A DNA stretch of 64,000 nt from Tropicibacter alexandrii (GTDB lineage Bacteria > Pseudomonadota > Alphaproteobacteria > Rhodobacterales > Rhodobacteraceae): contig NZ_RCTZ02000001.1 of assembly GCF_003667315.2 (NCBI RefSeq), forward strand, positions 310,001-374,000, given 5' to 3'. Below, piece by piece: positions 15,946 to 23,293 of this stretch. Numbering within the stretch: the stretch's first letter is position 1; the number at the start of each line of letters is the position of its first letter. The notes under the pieces were generated by a model. The model was not told the DNA's origin and did not search any database. It saw nothing but the letters and a program-made list of their open reading frames with translations. A program made the position numbers and the translations under genes.

Positions 15946-16410
15946 TCACTTCTCATCATCAACCACCGCAAAGATATTGGGCACCGCAGGGCACGGCGCC
16001 AGCGTATTGTCCACCACATCCGACAACCGCGTTTGGTGCAGAAACACGTAGACCTGCGCCGACAGACTTTGCCACAAACGGTTGGTCAGCGACTGCGCCT
16101 TCGATCCCGACGCCGCCCCCGACGCCCCCGCCCCCTTGTGCATCGCATCGACCGTCTCGTCGACCGCCGCCAGCACATCGACCACCCGGATCTCACTCGC
16201 CGGTTTCGCCAGCCGGTAACCGCCGCCCGGGCCGCGCACCGACTCGACCAGCCCGCTCCGGCGCAGCTTGACGAACAACTGCTCCAGATAGGGCAACGAG
16301 ATATCCTGCCGCCGGGAGATATCCCCCAACGTCACCAAGCCTTCCGAGGATTGCATCGCGATATCGGTCAGCGCGACCATCGCATAGCGTCCCTTTGTAC
16401 TCAGCTTCAC
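15946..16410 (-). CDS. iscR: Rrf2 family regulator, IscR type with a single cysteine
   Basis: 154 residues. The winged helix-turn-helix MKLSTKGRYAMVALTDIAM ... LPYLEQLFVKLRRSGLVESVRGPGGGYRL is classic IscR. The three clustered cysteines that bind the [2Fe-2S] cluster in enterobacterial IscR are missing; only Cys140 near the C terminus is present. An IscR with this one-cysteine pattern has been described from Rhodobacter sphaeroides, where it represses isc-suf genes when iron is sufficient. It heads the operon. The ATG at 16410 has GGGAGGACGGGAC upstream. Confidence 0.92.
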   Translation of the reverse strand: MKLSTKGRYAMVALTDIAMQSSEGLVTLGDISRRQDISLPYLEQLFVKLRRSGLVESVRGPGGGYRLAKPASEIRVVDVLAAVDETVDAMHKGAGASGAASGSKAQSLTNRLWQSLSAQVYVFLHQTRLSDVVDNTLAPCPAVPNIFAVVDDEK

Positions 16411-16455
16411 GTCCCGTCCTCCCTAACCCACGCGAACAATTGACCTTGCCGCGCC

Positions 16456-16543
16456 GATTGCCTATCTGCAATCAACCCGTTTCCGGCAACATTGCCGGTT
16501 TAGAACCGTTCTAAGTTGCCCAAGGGAATTCGTCAAGAATTCC
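16456..16543. promoter_or_regulatory. Four stacked dyads in the iscR divergent promoter region, including an ICE-like box
   Basis: Between iscR and the divergent hydrolase gene lie four inverted repeats. GATTGC/GCAATC is at 16456-16473. CCGGCAA/TTGCCGG is at 16483-16498. TTAGAAC-C-GTTCTAA is at 16500-16514 and matches the Irr/ICE consensus as I recall it. GGAATTC/GAATTCC with a GTCAA spacer is at 16525-16543. Iron-responsive control by Irr and autoregulation by IscR are the natural candidates. Confidence 0.6.
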
Positions 16544-16574
16544 TGTCCGGGCCAGTCAGGAGCAAGACCACCCC

Positions 16575-17228
16575 ATGCCCGAGGTCATTTTTCCCGGACC
16601 CGAAGGCCGCCTCGAAGGCCGCTACCACCCGCAAAAGGACCGCGACGCGCCGATTGCCATCGTGCTCCACCCGCATCCGCAGTTCGGCGGGACGATGAAT
16701 CAAAAGGTCGTCTACAACCTGCATTACGCGTTCTACAACATGGGTTTCACCGTGTTGCGGTTCAATTTCCGCGGCGTCGGCCGAAGCCAGGGCGAATACG
16801 ATCAGGGCGTGGGCGAGCTTAGCGATGCGGCATCGGCGCTCGATTACCTGCAATCGATGAACCAGAACTCGAAACATTGCTGGGTCGCGGGCTTCTCCTT
16901 TGGTGCGTGGATCGGCATGCAGCTTCTGATGCGCAGGCCCGAGATCACCGGCTTCGTCTCGGTCAGCCCGCCCGCCAACATGTACGATTTCTCGTTCCTC
17001 GCCCCCTGCCCCTCGTCCGGCCTGATCATCAACGGCACCGCCGACCGCGTGGCCCCGCCCGCCGATACGCGCGCCTTGGTGAACAAGCTGCACGAGCAGA
17101 AGGGCATCACCATCACCCACGAGGAAATCGAGGGCTCCGGCCACTTCTTCGAAGAGCCGCATATGGACACGATGATCAACTCGGTTTCCGGCTACGTCAA
17201 ACGCCGCCTGACCGAGACCACGCGCTGA
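16575..17228 (+). CDS. Alpha/beta hydrolase (short serine-hydrolase family)
   Basis: 217 residues. The fold is shown by IVLHPHPQFGGTMNQKVV, LRFNFRGVGRSQGEYDQG, the nucleophile elbow GFSFGAW, NGTADRVAPP with the acid residue, and GSGHFFEEPH with the catalytic His. This family (COG2945-like) is widespread in alphaproteobacteria and lacks a firm function. It has the ATG at 16575 with CAGGAG upstream. It is transcribed divergently from iscR and shares the dyad-rich control region, so it may be iron-responsive. Two small genes follow closely on the same strand. Confidence 0.85.
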   Translation: MPEVIFPGPEGRLEGRYHPQKDRDAPIAIVLHPHPQFGGTMNQKVVYNLHYAFYNMGFTVLRFNFRGVGRSQGEYDQGVGELSDAASALDYLQSMNQNSKHCWVAGFSFGAWIGMQLLMRRPEITGFVSVSPPANMYDFSFLAPCPSSGLIINGTADRVAPPADTRALVNKLHEQKGITITHEEIEGSGHFFEEPHMDTMINSVSGYVKRRLTETTR

Positions 17229-17231
17229 GCC

Positions 17232-17513
17232 ATGGGCGTCGTCGACGATCTGGCCGACCGGTTGGCCCAGGACGTGATCAAGGCGATGGACGCGCTTGGC
17301 GATGAAAACCTCGCCGATCAGGTCGCCAACGTTCTGGGGGCCTCGTCGCCCTCCTCCGAAGAAGTCTTCCGCGCCGCCGTCCGCATCCGTCTTGCGGAAC
17401 GGCGGGCGCGGACCTTCCTGAACGAACACGTCAAGGCCGCGCTCGAGGCGAAAAAGGCTGGCAAGGCCATCCCGCAGGCCATTGCGCCGACCTCCGACAA
17501 TGAAAACCTCTGA
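17232..17513 (+). CDS. Conserved hypothetical protein, helical
   Basis: 93 residues, not recognised as a named family. It is predicted largely alpha-helical: VVDDLADRLAQDVIKAMDAL, then SEEVFRAAVRIRLAERRARTFL and an Ala/Lys-rich helix, ending SDNENL. There is no signal peptide or membrane segment. It begins 3 bases after the hydrolase stop and overlaps the next gene by 14 bases, so it belongs to a three-gene unit. Confidence 0.65.
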   Translation: MGVVDDLADRLAQDVIKAMDALGDENLADQVANVLGASSPSSEEVFRAAVRIRLAERRARTFLNEHVKAALEAKKAGKAIPQAIAPTSDNENL

Positions 17514-18096
17514 GGACCGGCTGACCGCCCAGATGGCCTTCTTGATGGAGGCCGACCAGCTGAAATCCGTGACCCGCGCCACGCGGCTTGCGGATGGTTC
17601 TCGCTTCGAGAACTCGGCAGAGCACAGCTGGCAACTGGCGCTGTTCGCCCTGACCTTGTCGGAACACGCGCCCGAGGGCGTCGACCGGGCCAAGGTCATT
17701 GCCATGCTCGTGCTGCACGATCTGGTCGAGATCGACGCAGGCGACGCGCCGGTCTTTGGCACCCATGACAGCGCCGCGCTGGCGAGGGCCGAGGCGCAGG
17801 CCGCCGACCGCATCTTTGGCCTGCTGCCCGCCGATCAGGCCGCGCAGTTCCGCGCGCTCTGGGATGAATTCGAGGCCAATGAGACGCCCGAGGCGCGCTT
17901 TGCCAAATCCCTCGACCGGTTTGTGCCGCCCAATCTGAACATCGCCAATGGCGGCGGGTCCTGGGTGGATTACGATGTCGATCACGCCACGTTCGAACGC
18001 ACGATCGGCGCAAAGATCGCCCGTGGCGCGCCCGCCCTGTGGGACTGGCTTGCCCCGCGCGCCAAGGCCATGTTCCAACGTCTGAACAAGCTCTGA
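17500..18096 (+). CDS. HD domain phosphohydrolase (YfbR/HDDC2-like)
   Basis: 198 residues. The metal-binding HD motif set is present: SAEHSWQLALFALTL (first His), VLHDLVEIDAGDAP (HD pair) and a distal Asp in KSLDRFVP. Members of this family (YfbR, HDDC2) are 5'-deoxynucleotidases, so hydrolysis of nucleoside monophosphates is likely. The ATG at 17500 overlaps the preceding gene. A stable GC hairpin follows at 18106. Confidence 0.85.
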   Translation: MKTSEDRLTAQMAFLMEADQLKSVTRATRLADGSRFENSAEHSWQLALFALTLSEHAPEGVDRAKVIAMLVLHDLVEIDAGDAPVFGTHDSAALARAEAQAADRIFGLLPADQAAQFRALWDEFEANETPEARFAKSLDRFVPPNLNIANGGGSWVDYDVDHATFERTIGAKIARGAPALWDWLAPRAKAMFQRLNKL

Positions 18097-18105
18097 CCTG
18101 CCGTA

Positions 18106-18126
18106 GCGCGGGGCTCTGCCCCGCGC
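18106..18126. terminator. Bidirectional hairpin between convergent genes
   Basis: GCGCGGGGC (18106-18114) pairs with GCCCCGCGC (18118-18126) with a three-base loop, between the HD gene stop and the convergent DUF1801 stop. There is no U-run on either side, so efficiency is uncertain. Confidence 0.55.
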
Positions 18127-18130
18127 CGCC

Positions 18131-18559
18131 TCACTCCGGAAAAACCGGCCAACGCTGGCCCAAATCGGCCAGCCCGGCCCGGATCAACTCCGCCAGAACA
18201 TCGAGATCGACCTTGGACAAGGCCCCCAGATACAGGCAGGACTTGCCCAATCGATGCGGCCCCAGCCGGTCGAGGATCTCCGAGAAATCCGCATAGCCCG
18301 GCATGACATAGACCACCATATTGGCCTTGCGCGGGGCAAATCCGGTCGCCAGAAACGACCCGCTGCGCCCGCTTTCATAGGTATAGTCATAGCGCCCGTA
18401 GCCGATGATCGTGTCGCCCCACATGCGCGGTTGAAATCCGGTCACCTCTTGAAAGAGCCGGTCCAACACCATCGCGTCCTCCCGCCGGCGCGGATGGTCA
18501 ACCGCCTCCAGATAAGCCGCAACGGATGCGCTGCCCGGCTGTGTCTTGTTCTGCGCCAT
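18131..18559 (-). CDS. DUF1801 domain protein
   Basis: 142 residues of the DUF1801 family: SVAAYLEAVDHPRRREDAMVL, MWGDTIIGYGRYDYTYESGR, and FAPRKANMVVYVMPG, all typical. Members fold like the iron chaperone frataxin-related YdhG group but have no proven activity. The ATG at 18559 has GGGAGGTGATC directly upstream, a strong ribosome-binding site. It is convergent with the HD gene and lies downstream of lpd on the same strand. Confidence 0.82.
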   Translation of the reverse strand: MAQNKTQPGSASVAAYLEAVDHPRRREDAMVLDRLFQEVTGFQPRMWGDTIIGYGRYDYTYESGRSGSFLATGFAPRKANMVVYVMPGYADFSEILDRLGPHRLGKSCLYLGALSKVDLDVLAELIRAGLADLGQRWPVFPE

Positions 18560-18644
18560 GATCACCTCCCGACCGGAGCGTGGCTTGGAGGGTGGGCCGC
18601 TGGTGGGCCTCAGGCCCGCCAGTCGGGGCGCCCGGAGCCACGCC

Positions 18645-20030
18645 TCAGAAATGGATCGCCCGGCCCCACGCGTCCAGCACGCTTTCATGCATCATCTCGG
18701 ACAGGGTCGGATGCGGGAAGACCGTCGCCATCAGGTCGGCCTCGGTCGTCTCCAACTGTCGCCCGACGACATAGCCTTGGATCAGTTCGGTCACCTCGGC
18801 GCCCACCATATGCGCCCCCAAAAGCGCGCCGGTCGTCGCGTCGAACACGGTCTTCACCATGCCCTCCGGCTCCCCCAGCGCAATCGCCTTGCCGTTGCCG
18901 ACAAAGGGGAACCGCCCGACCTTCACGTCAAAGCCCTGTTCCTTGGCCTGCGCCTCGGTCAGGCCGACGCTTGCCACCTGAGGGTGACAATAGGTGCAGC
19001 CCGCGATGCTGTCGGGATCGACCACGTGGGGATGGCCCCCGGCAATCATCTCGGCCACCATGACGCCCTCGTGGCTGGCCTTGTGCGCCAGCCAAGGCGC
19101 ACCCGCCACGTCGCCAATTGCAAAAAGGCCGGGCACGCCGGTGCGGCACATCGGATCGGTCACCACATGGGTGCGCTCGACCTTGACCCCCAAGGCCTCC
19201 AACCCCAATCCCTCGACATTGCCGACAATCCCGACGGCGGAGATCACGGTGTCGAACGCGTCCTTCGTGGTCTTCCCGCCTTGCGACAGATGCGCCGTGA
19301 CGCCATCCTTGCGGCGCTCCAACTGCGCCACCTGCGTGCCCTCACGGATCACCATGCCTTGCTTGACGAATTGCTTTTTGGCGAATGCGCTGATCTCGGC
19401 ATCCTCGACCGGCAGGATGCGGTCCATCACCTCGACCACCGTAACCTCGGCGCCAAGCGCGTTGTAAAAGCTGGCGAACTCGATCCCAATCGCGCCAGAG
19501 CCGATCACCAAGAGCCGCTTCGGCATCCGTTTCGGCTGCAACGCATGCTTGTAGGACCAGACCCGGTCCCCGTCCGCCTCAAGCCCCGGCAGCTCGCGTG
19601 CCCGCGCGCCCGTCGCGAGCACGACATGTGCAGCCTCCAGCACCTCTTCGCCCGTGTCGGTCTGCACGACCACGCGACCGGGCGCCTCCAGACGCGCCGC
19701 GCCCATCACGACGGCGACCTTGTTCTTTTTCAGCAAATGCCCGACGCCAGAGGTCAACTGCTTGGCCACGCCCCGCGACCGCTTGACCACCGCGTCCAGA
19801 TCGAAGCCCAGCCCCTCGGCCTTCAGCCCGAATTCAGCGGCGCGGTGCATGAGGTGAAACACCTCCGCCGACCGCAGCAGCGCCTTGGTCGGAATGCAGC
19901 CCCAATTCAGACAGATGCCGCCCAGATGCTCGCGCTCGACAACCGCGACCTTTAGGCCAAGCTGCGCACCGCGAATGGCGGCCACGTAGCCCCCGGGCCC
20001 GGCACCGATCACCACCATGTCAAAGCTCAT
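18645..20030 (-). CDS. lpd: Dihydrolipoyl dehydrogenase
   Basis: 461 residues. FAD-binding GAGPGGYVAAIRGAQLG, the redox disulfide GGICLNWGCIPTKA (Cys40 and Cys45), an NAD-binding GSGAIGIEFASFY, and the C-terminal dimer-interface HPHPTLSEMMHES with catalytic His and Glu. It is the E3 component that reoxidises dihydrolipoamide in 2-oxo-acid dehydrogenase or glycine-cleavage complexes. No E1 or E2 gene lies nearby, so the complex it serves is not shown; the insert AGGKTT-type loops do not help. The start at 20030 has GGGAGGACGC upstream. Confidence 0.95.
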   Translation of the reverse strand: MSFDMVVIGAGPGGYVAAIRGAQLGLKVAVVEREHLGGICLNWGCIPTKALLRSAEVFHLMHRAAEFGLKAEGLGFDLDAVVKRSRGVAKQLTSGVGHLLKKNKVAVVMGAARLEAPGRVVVQTDTGEEVLEAAHVVLATGARARELPGLEADGDRVWSYKHALQPKRMPKRLLVIGSGAIGIEFASFYNALGAEVTVVEVMDRILPVEDAEISAFAKKQFVKQGMVIREGTQVAQLERRKDGVTAHLSQGGKTTKDAFDTVISAVGIVGNVEGLGLEALGVKVERTHVVTDPMCRTGVPGLFAIGDVAGAPWLAHKASHEGVMVAEMIAGGHPHVVDPDSIAGCTYCHPQVASVGLTEAQAKEQGFDVKVGRFPFVGNGKAIALGEPEGMVKTVFDATTGALLGAHMVGAEVTELIQGYVVGRQLETTEADLMATVFPHPTLSEMMHESVLDAWGRAIHF

Positions 20031-20114
20031 TGCGTCCTCCCGACTGTCCTCGGGACAGACGCTAGCCCAAGCCCATCCGCCCGGCAACTCGGTCTGGACA
20101 GACGTCAAAGGTCG

Positions 20115-20138
20115 GGGGACGGGGCCATGCCCCGCCCC
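20115..20138 (-). terminator. GC hairpin after the DUF924 gene
   Basis: GGGG-A-CGGGGC pairs with GCCCCG-CCCC around CAT, ten bases after the DUF924 stop on the minus strand. It has a strong stem but no U-run, so termination is possible but not certain. Confidence 0.45.
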
Positions 20139-20147
20139 TGTCCGGGA

Positions 20148-20729
20148 TCACGCTGCGACGGCTTCGATCTCGCGCAGCGTGCGGCCATAGCCGCCCTCGT
20201 CCACGTAGCTGCGTTCGGCATCCGTAAAGCGCCGGTCAAGCGCGTCATTGCGATAGGGGAACCGTCCGAATTGCCGGATGACCTCGCGATGCACCTTGGC
20301 ATGCAGCAGGTTGGGCGCGCCGGTTTCCGGCATGCGTTCCTTCATCAGGCGCACGCAGCGGTCCTGATCGCAGAGGTTCTCGGAATGCATCAGGGGCATG
20401 TAGAAGAATTGCCGCGCGGGTTCGTCGATCTTCATGTCCCAGCCGCGATGGATCGCCTGTTTGGCGGCGGTCAGGGCCACACGGTCCGAGGCAAAGGCCT
20501 TGCCCTGCCCGCGGAACATGTTGCGCGAAAACTGATCGGCGAGGATGATATAGGCCAGAACCCCGCTCGGATAGGTCAGCCACAGGCCGTAGCGGCCCTG
20601 CATCAATCCCTCCCAGGCGGGCAGGAAGCGCTCGCGGATCTGAGCATCCAGCGCCTCGTCCTGCTTGTACCACCCCTCGGGGCCAACTTCGTCCAGCCAA
20701 AAGGCCAGGATGTCGTCGGGCGTGACCAT
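20148..20729 (-). CDS. DUF924 family protein
   Basis: 193 residues of the DUF924 (YbgA-like helical repeat) family: DDILAFWLDEVGPEGWYKQ at the start, then LADQFSRNMFRGQGKAFA and a conserved FFYMPLMHSENLCDQ. The fold is TPR-like; the function is unknown. The ATG at 20729 is preceded by GGAGGACGAT; an ATG 12 bases upstream is possible but has a poorer site. It is a single gene upstream of lpd, separated by a GC hairpin. Confidence 0.87.
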   Translation of the reverse strand: MVTPDDILAFWLDEVGPEGWYKQDEALDAQIRERFLPAWEGLMQGRYGLWLTYPSGVLAYIILADQFSRNMFRGQGKAFASDRVALTAAKQAIHRGWDMKIDEPARQFFYMPLMHSENLCDQDRCVRLMKERMPETGAPNLLHAKVHREVIRQFGRFPYRNDALDRRFTDAERSYVDEGGYGRTLREIEAVAA

Positions 20730-20825
20730 ATCGTCCTCCATCGCACCCGTTACCATTGACCGAATCGTAACCACGTCAGCGCGTTGGGGACCAGTCACAA
20801 TTTCTGTCAGAAGTTAACAACCCGG

Positions 20826-22073
20826 TCATTCATCCTCTTCAGCGGCCTCGATGGCGTATTCCTGTGCAGCCTCCAGCGCGACCGGCGTGGCCGACGGCAT
20901 GATCGGCGCATAGGTGCCCGTCTCGTCCACCGGCACGCTCTTGCGCTGCGTCATCCGATAAAGCGCATAGGCCCCCAGCAACAACAGAAGACCGGCAATC
21001 AGCGCAAAGAAGCCGCGCGCGCCGACCGCCTCCATCGTGTAACCGATGACGATCGGCCCGGCGATCGCCCCGAGGCCGTTGATGAACAGCAGACCGGCAG
21101 ACGCCGCCGCCATATCCTCGGCCTGGAGGAAGTCGGTCGTGTAGGCGATCAGCAGCGAATACAAGGGGTTGGAGCAGCCACCGATGACAAAGGCAGAGGC
21201 AAGCAGGATCGGAAAGATACCGCCCAGCACCAAGGCCACCACCGCCGCGCCGCCGCCGGCAAGGGCCACCACCATGATCAGCACGCGCCGGTCCATGCGG
21301 TCCGACATCCAGCCCAGCGGGTATTGCATCACCACCGCGCCGACATAGAACGAGGCCACGAACATCGAAATCTGGCCAAGGCCCAGCCCGGCCTCGGTGC
21401 CATAGACCGCCGCCATGCCGAATTGCGCGGCAAACACGCCGCCCAGCAGGAACATCCCCACGATGCCCAGCGGCGACACGTTGTAGAGTTCACGCAGTGT
21501 CATCGGCTTGGTGGAATCGAAGGCCGGCGTCGGCGAAATCGATAGCAGGATCGGCGCGAAGGCGATGGAGACCAGCACCGACGGGATCACGAACAGCAAA
21601 AAGCCGCTCGCGTCCGGCACCACAAGCAGCGCCTGCGCCGCGATGATGCCCACCATCTGCACGATCATGTAGGCCGACAGGGTCTGGCCGCGCGTCTCGT
21701 TGGTGGCGGTGTTGTTCAGCCAGCTTTCCGCCGTCACGTAGACCCCGCAGAAACAAAAGCCGAGGATCACCCGGCCCACCGTCCAGGCGATCGGGTCCTG
21801 CACCGCCGGGAACAGGATGATGACCGCCGAGATCATCGAGCCGAGCGCGGCAAAGACGCGGACATGGCCGACCCGTCGGATCATGTTCGGCGCCACCCGC
21901 GACGCGATCAGGAAACCGGCGAAATAGCCCGACATGACGACCGACATGGTCCCGGCCGAGAACCCCGCCTGCGCCCCGCGCACACCCAAGAGCGACCCCT
22001 GCAAGCCATTGCCCAGCATCAACAGCAGCATGCCCAGCAGCAGCGCCCAGGAATTTCGCAGCACGTTCAGCAT
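20826..22073 (-). CDS. MFS transporter (YcaD-like)
   Basis: 415 residues, twelve membrane helices, with a short acidic C-terminal tail (AIEAAEEDE). The N-terminal half shows LLLMLGNGLQGSLLGVRG, SGYFAGFLIASRVAPNMI and VGRVILGFCFCGVYVTAESWLN, matching the YcaD/YfkF-type major facilitator branch, whose substrates are unknown. The start at 22073 has GAGGGCGAC upstream. It follows queA on the same strand after 148 bases containing an AT-rich perfect dyad. Confidence 0.87.
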   Translation of the reverse strand: MLNVLRNSWALLLGMLLLMLGNGLQGSLLGVRGAQAGFSAGTMSVVMSGYFAGFLIASRVAPNMIRRVGHVRVFAALGSMISAVIILFPAVQDPIAWTVGRVILGFCFCGVYVTAESWLNNTATNETRGQTLSAYMIVQMVGIIAAQALLVVPDASGFLLFVIPSVLVSIAFAPILLSISPTPAFDSTKPMTLRELYNVSPLGIVGMFLLGGVFAAQFGMAAVYGTEAGLGLGQISMFVASFYVGAVVMQYPLGWMSDRMDRRVLIMVVALAGGGAAVVALVLGGIFPILLASAFVIGGCSNPLYSLLIAYTTDFLQAEDMAAASAGLLFINGLGAIAGPIVIGYTMEAVGARGFFALIAGLLLLLGAYALYRMTQRKSVPVDETGTYAPIMPSATPVALEAAQEYAIEAAEEDE

Positions 22074-22191
22074 GTCGCCCTCATTTCGGTCTCAGATGTG
22101 TCGTGTGGTGTTTCGCGGTGGGGGCCAACGTCACCCAGCCCCGCGCGACATGCAATGCCGTCGCGGCGACAGGCACAGCAAATACCCGTAA

Positions 22192-22212
22192 AGTCATGAA
22201 AACTTCATGACT
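22192..22212. promoter_or_regulatory. AT-rich dyad between queA and the MFS gene
   Basis: AGTCATGAA (22192-22200) and TTCATGACT (22204-22212) form a perfect 9-bp inverted repeat with an AAC spacer. It may be a terminator for queA (the minus strand continues TTACGG, a poor U-run) or an operator for the MFS gene. The rest of 22074-22221 shows nothing else. Confidence 0.45.
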
Positions 22213-22221
22213 CCGGCCAGC

Positions 22222-23280
22222 CTAACCGACCTTGTTCGGAATCAAAAGCGATGCATCCCCGTAAGAGAAGAACCGATAGCCCTCCGCCACTGCATGTCCG
22301 TAGATGCGGCGGATGCGGTCTTGGCCCATCAGGGCCGAAACCAGCATCATCAGCGTCGATTTCGGCAGGTGGAAGTTGGTCATCAGCGCATCGGTCACGG
22401 TGAAGGTGAAGCCGGGATAGATGAAGATGTCGGTCACCCCTTCGAACGGCGCGATCTGCCCGCCCCGCCCAGCCGTCTCGATCAGCCGCAGCGCGGTGGT
22501 GCCCACGGGGATCACGCGCCCCCCGGCGGCCTTGGTCGCGGCGATCTGGGAGGCGGCCTGCGGCGACACCTCACCCCATTCGCCATGCATCTTGTGGGTG
22601 GTCACGTCCTCGACCTTGACCGGCAGAAAGGTCCCCGCGCCGACATGCAGCGTCACATGGGTGAACAACACACCCATTTCGGCCAGCCGGTCCAGCAGCG
22701 GCTGGTCGAAATGCAGCGAGGCGGTGGGCGCGGCCACGGCACCGGTATTGCGGGCCCAGACGGTCTGGTAGTCCTGCTTGTCCTGCGCATCCGCCGGACG
22801 CTTGGCGGCGATATAGGGCGGCAGGGGCATCGCCCCGGCGGCGTTCAGGGCCGCGTCGAAATCGTCGCCGGCAAGGTTGAAGCGCAGCTGCGCCTGCCCG
22901 TCGCTGCGCGCCTCAAGAACGGCGGACAAGTCGTTGGAAAAGCGGATTTCCTCGCCATCCCTGACCTTCTTCAGGGGTTTGACCAGCGCCTGCCAAGTGC
23001 CATCAGCGCGCGGCTCCAGCAGGGTCACTTCGATCTGCGCCTCGGTTCGTCCCTGCGCCCCGTCGCGCGCCCGCGTGCCGGACAGCCGCGCCGGAATGAC
23101 CTTGGTGTCGTTCAGCACCAGCCGGTCACCCGCGCGCAGCCAGCGGGTGATGTCAAACACCTGCGCATCGGTGATCTGGTCGCCCTCGGCCACCAGCAAC
23201 CGGGCCGAGGACCGGGGCCGCGCGGGTCGGGTGGCGATCAGCCCGTCGGGCAGGTCGAAGTCGAAATCGGACAGGTGCAT
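22222..23280 (-). CDS. queA: S-adenosylmethionine:tRNA ribosyltransferase-isomerase
   Basis: 352 residues. QueA adds the epoxycyclopentane precursor to preQ1 in the wobble position of queuosine tRNAs. Typical blocks: [74 protein letters not shown], and the C-terminal [19 protein letters not shown]. It starts with ATG at 23280, 13 bases after the stop of the AsmA-like gene, so the two are probably co-transcribed. Confidence 0.96.
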   Translation of the reverse strand: MHLSDFDFDLPDGLIATRPARPRSSARLLVAEGDQITDAQVFDITRWLRAGDRLVLNDTKVIPARLSGTRARDGAQGRTEAQIEVTLLEPRADGTWQALVKPLKKVRDGEEIRFSNDLSAVLEARSDGQAQLRFNLAGDDFDAALNAAGAMPLPPYIAAKRPADAQDKQDYQTVWARNTGAVAAPTASLHFDQPLLDRLAEMGVLFTHVTLHVGAGTFLPVKVEDVTTHKMHGEWGEVSPQAASQIAATKAAGGRVIPVGTTALRLIETAGRGGQIAPFEGVTDIFIYPGFTFTVTDALMTNFHLPKSTLMMLVSALMGQDRIRRIYGHAVAEGYRFFSYGDASLLIPNKVG

Positions 23281-23293
23281 GGCGCCTCGCGGA

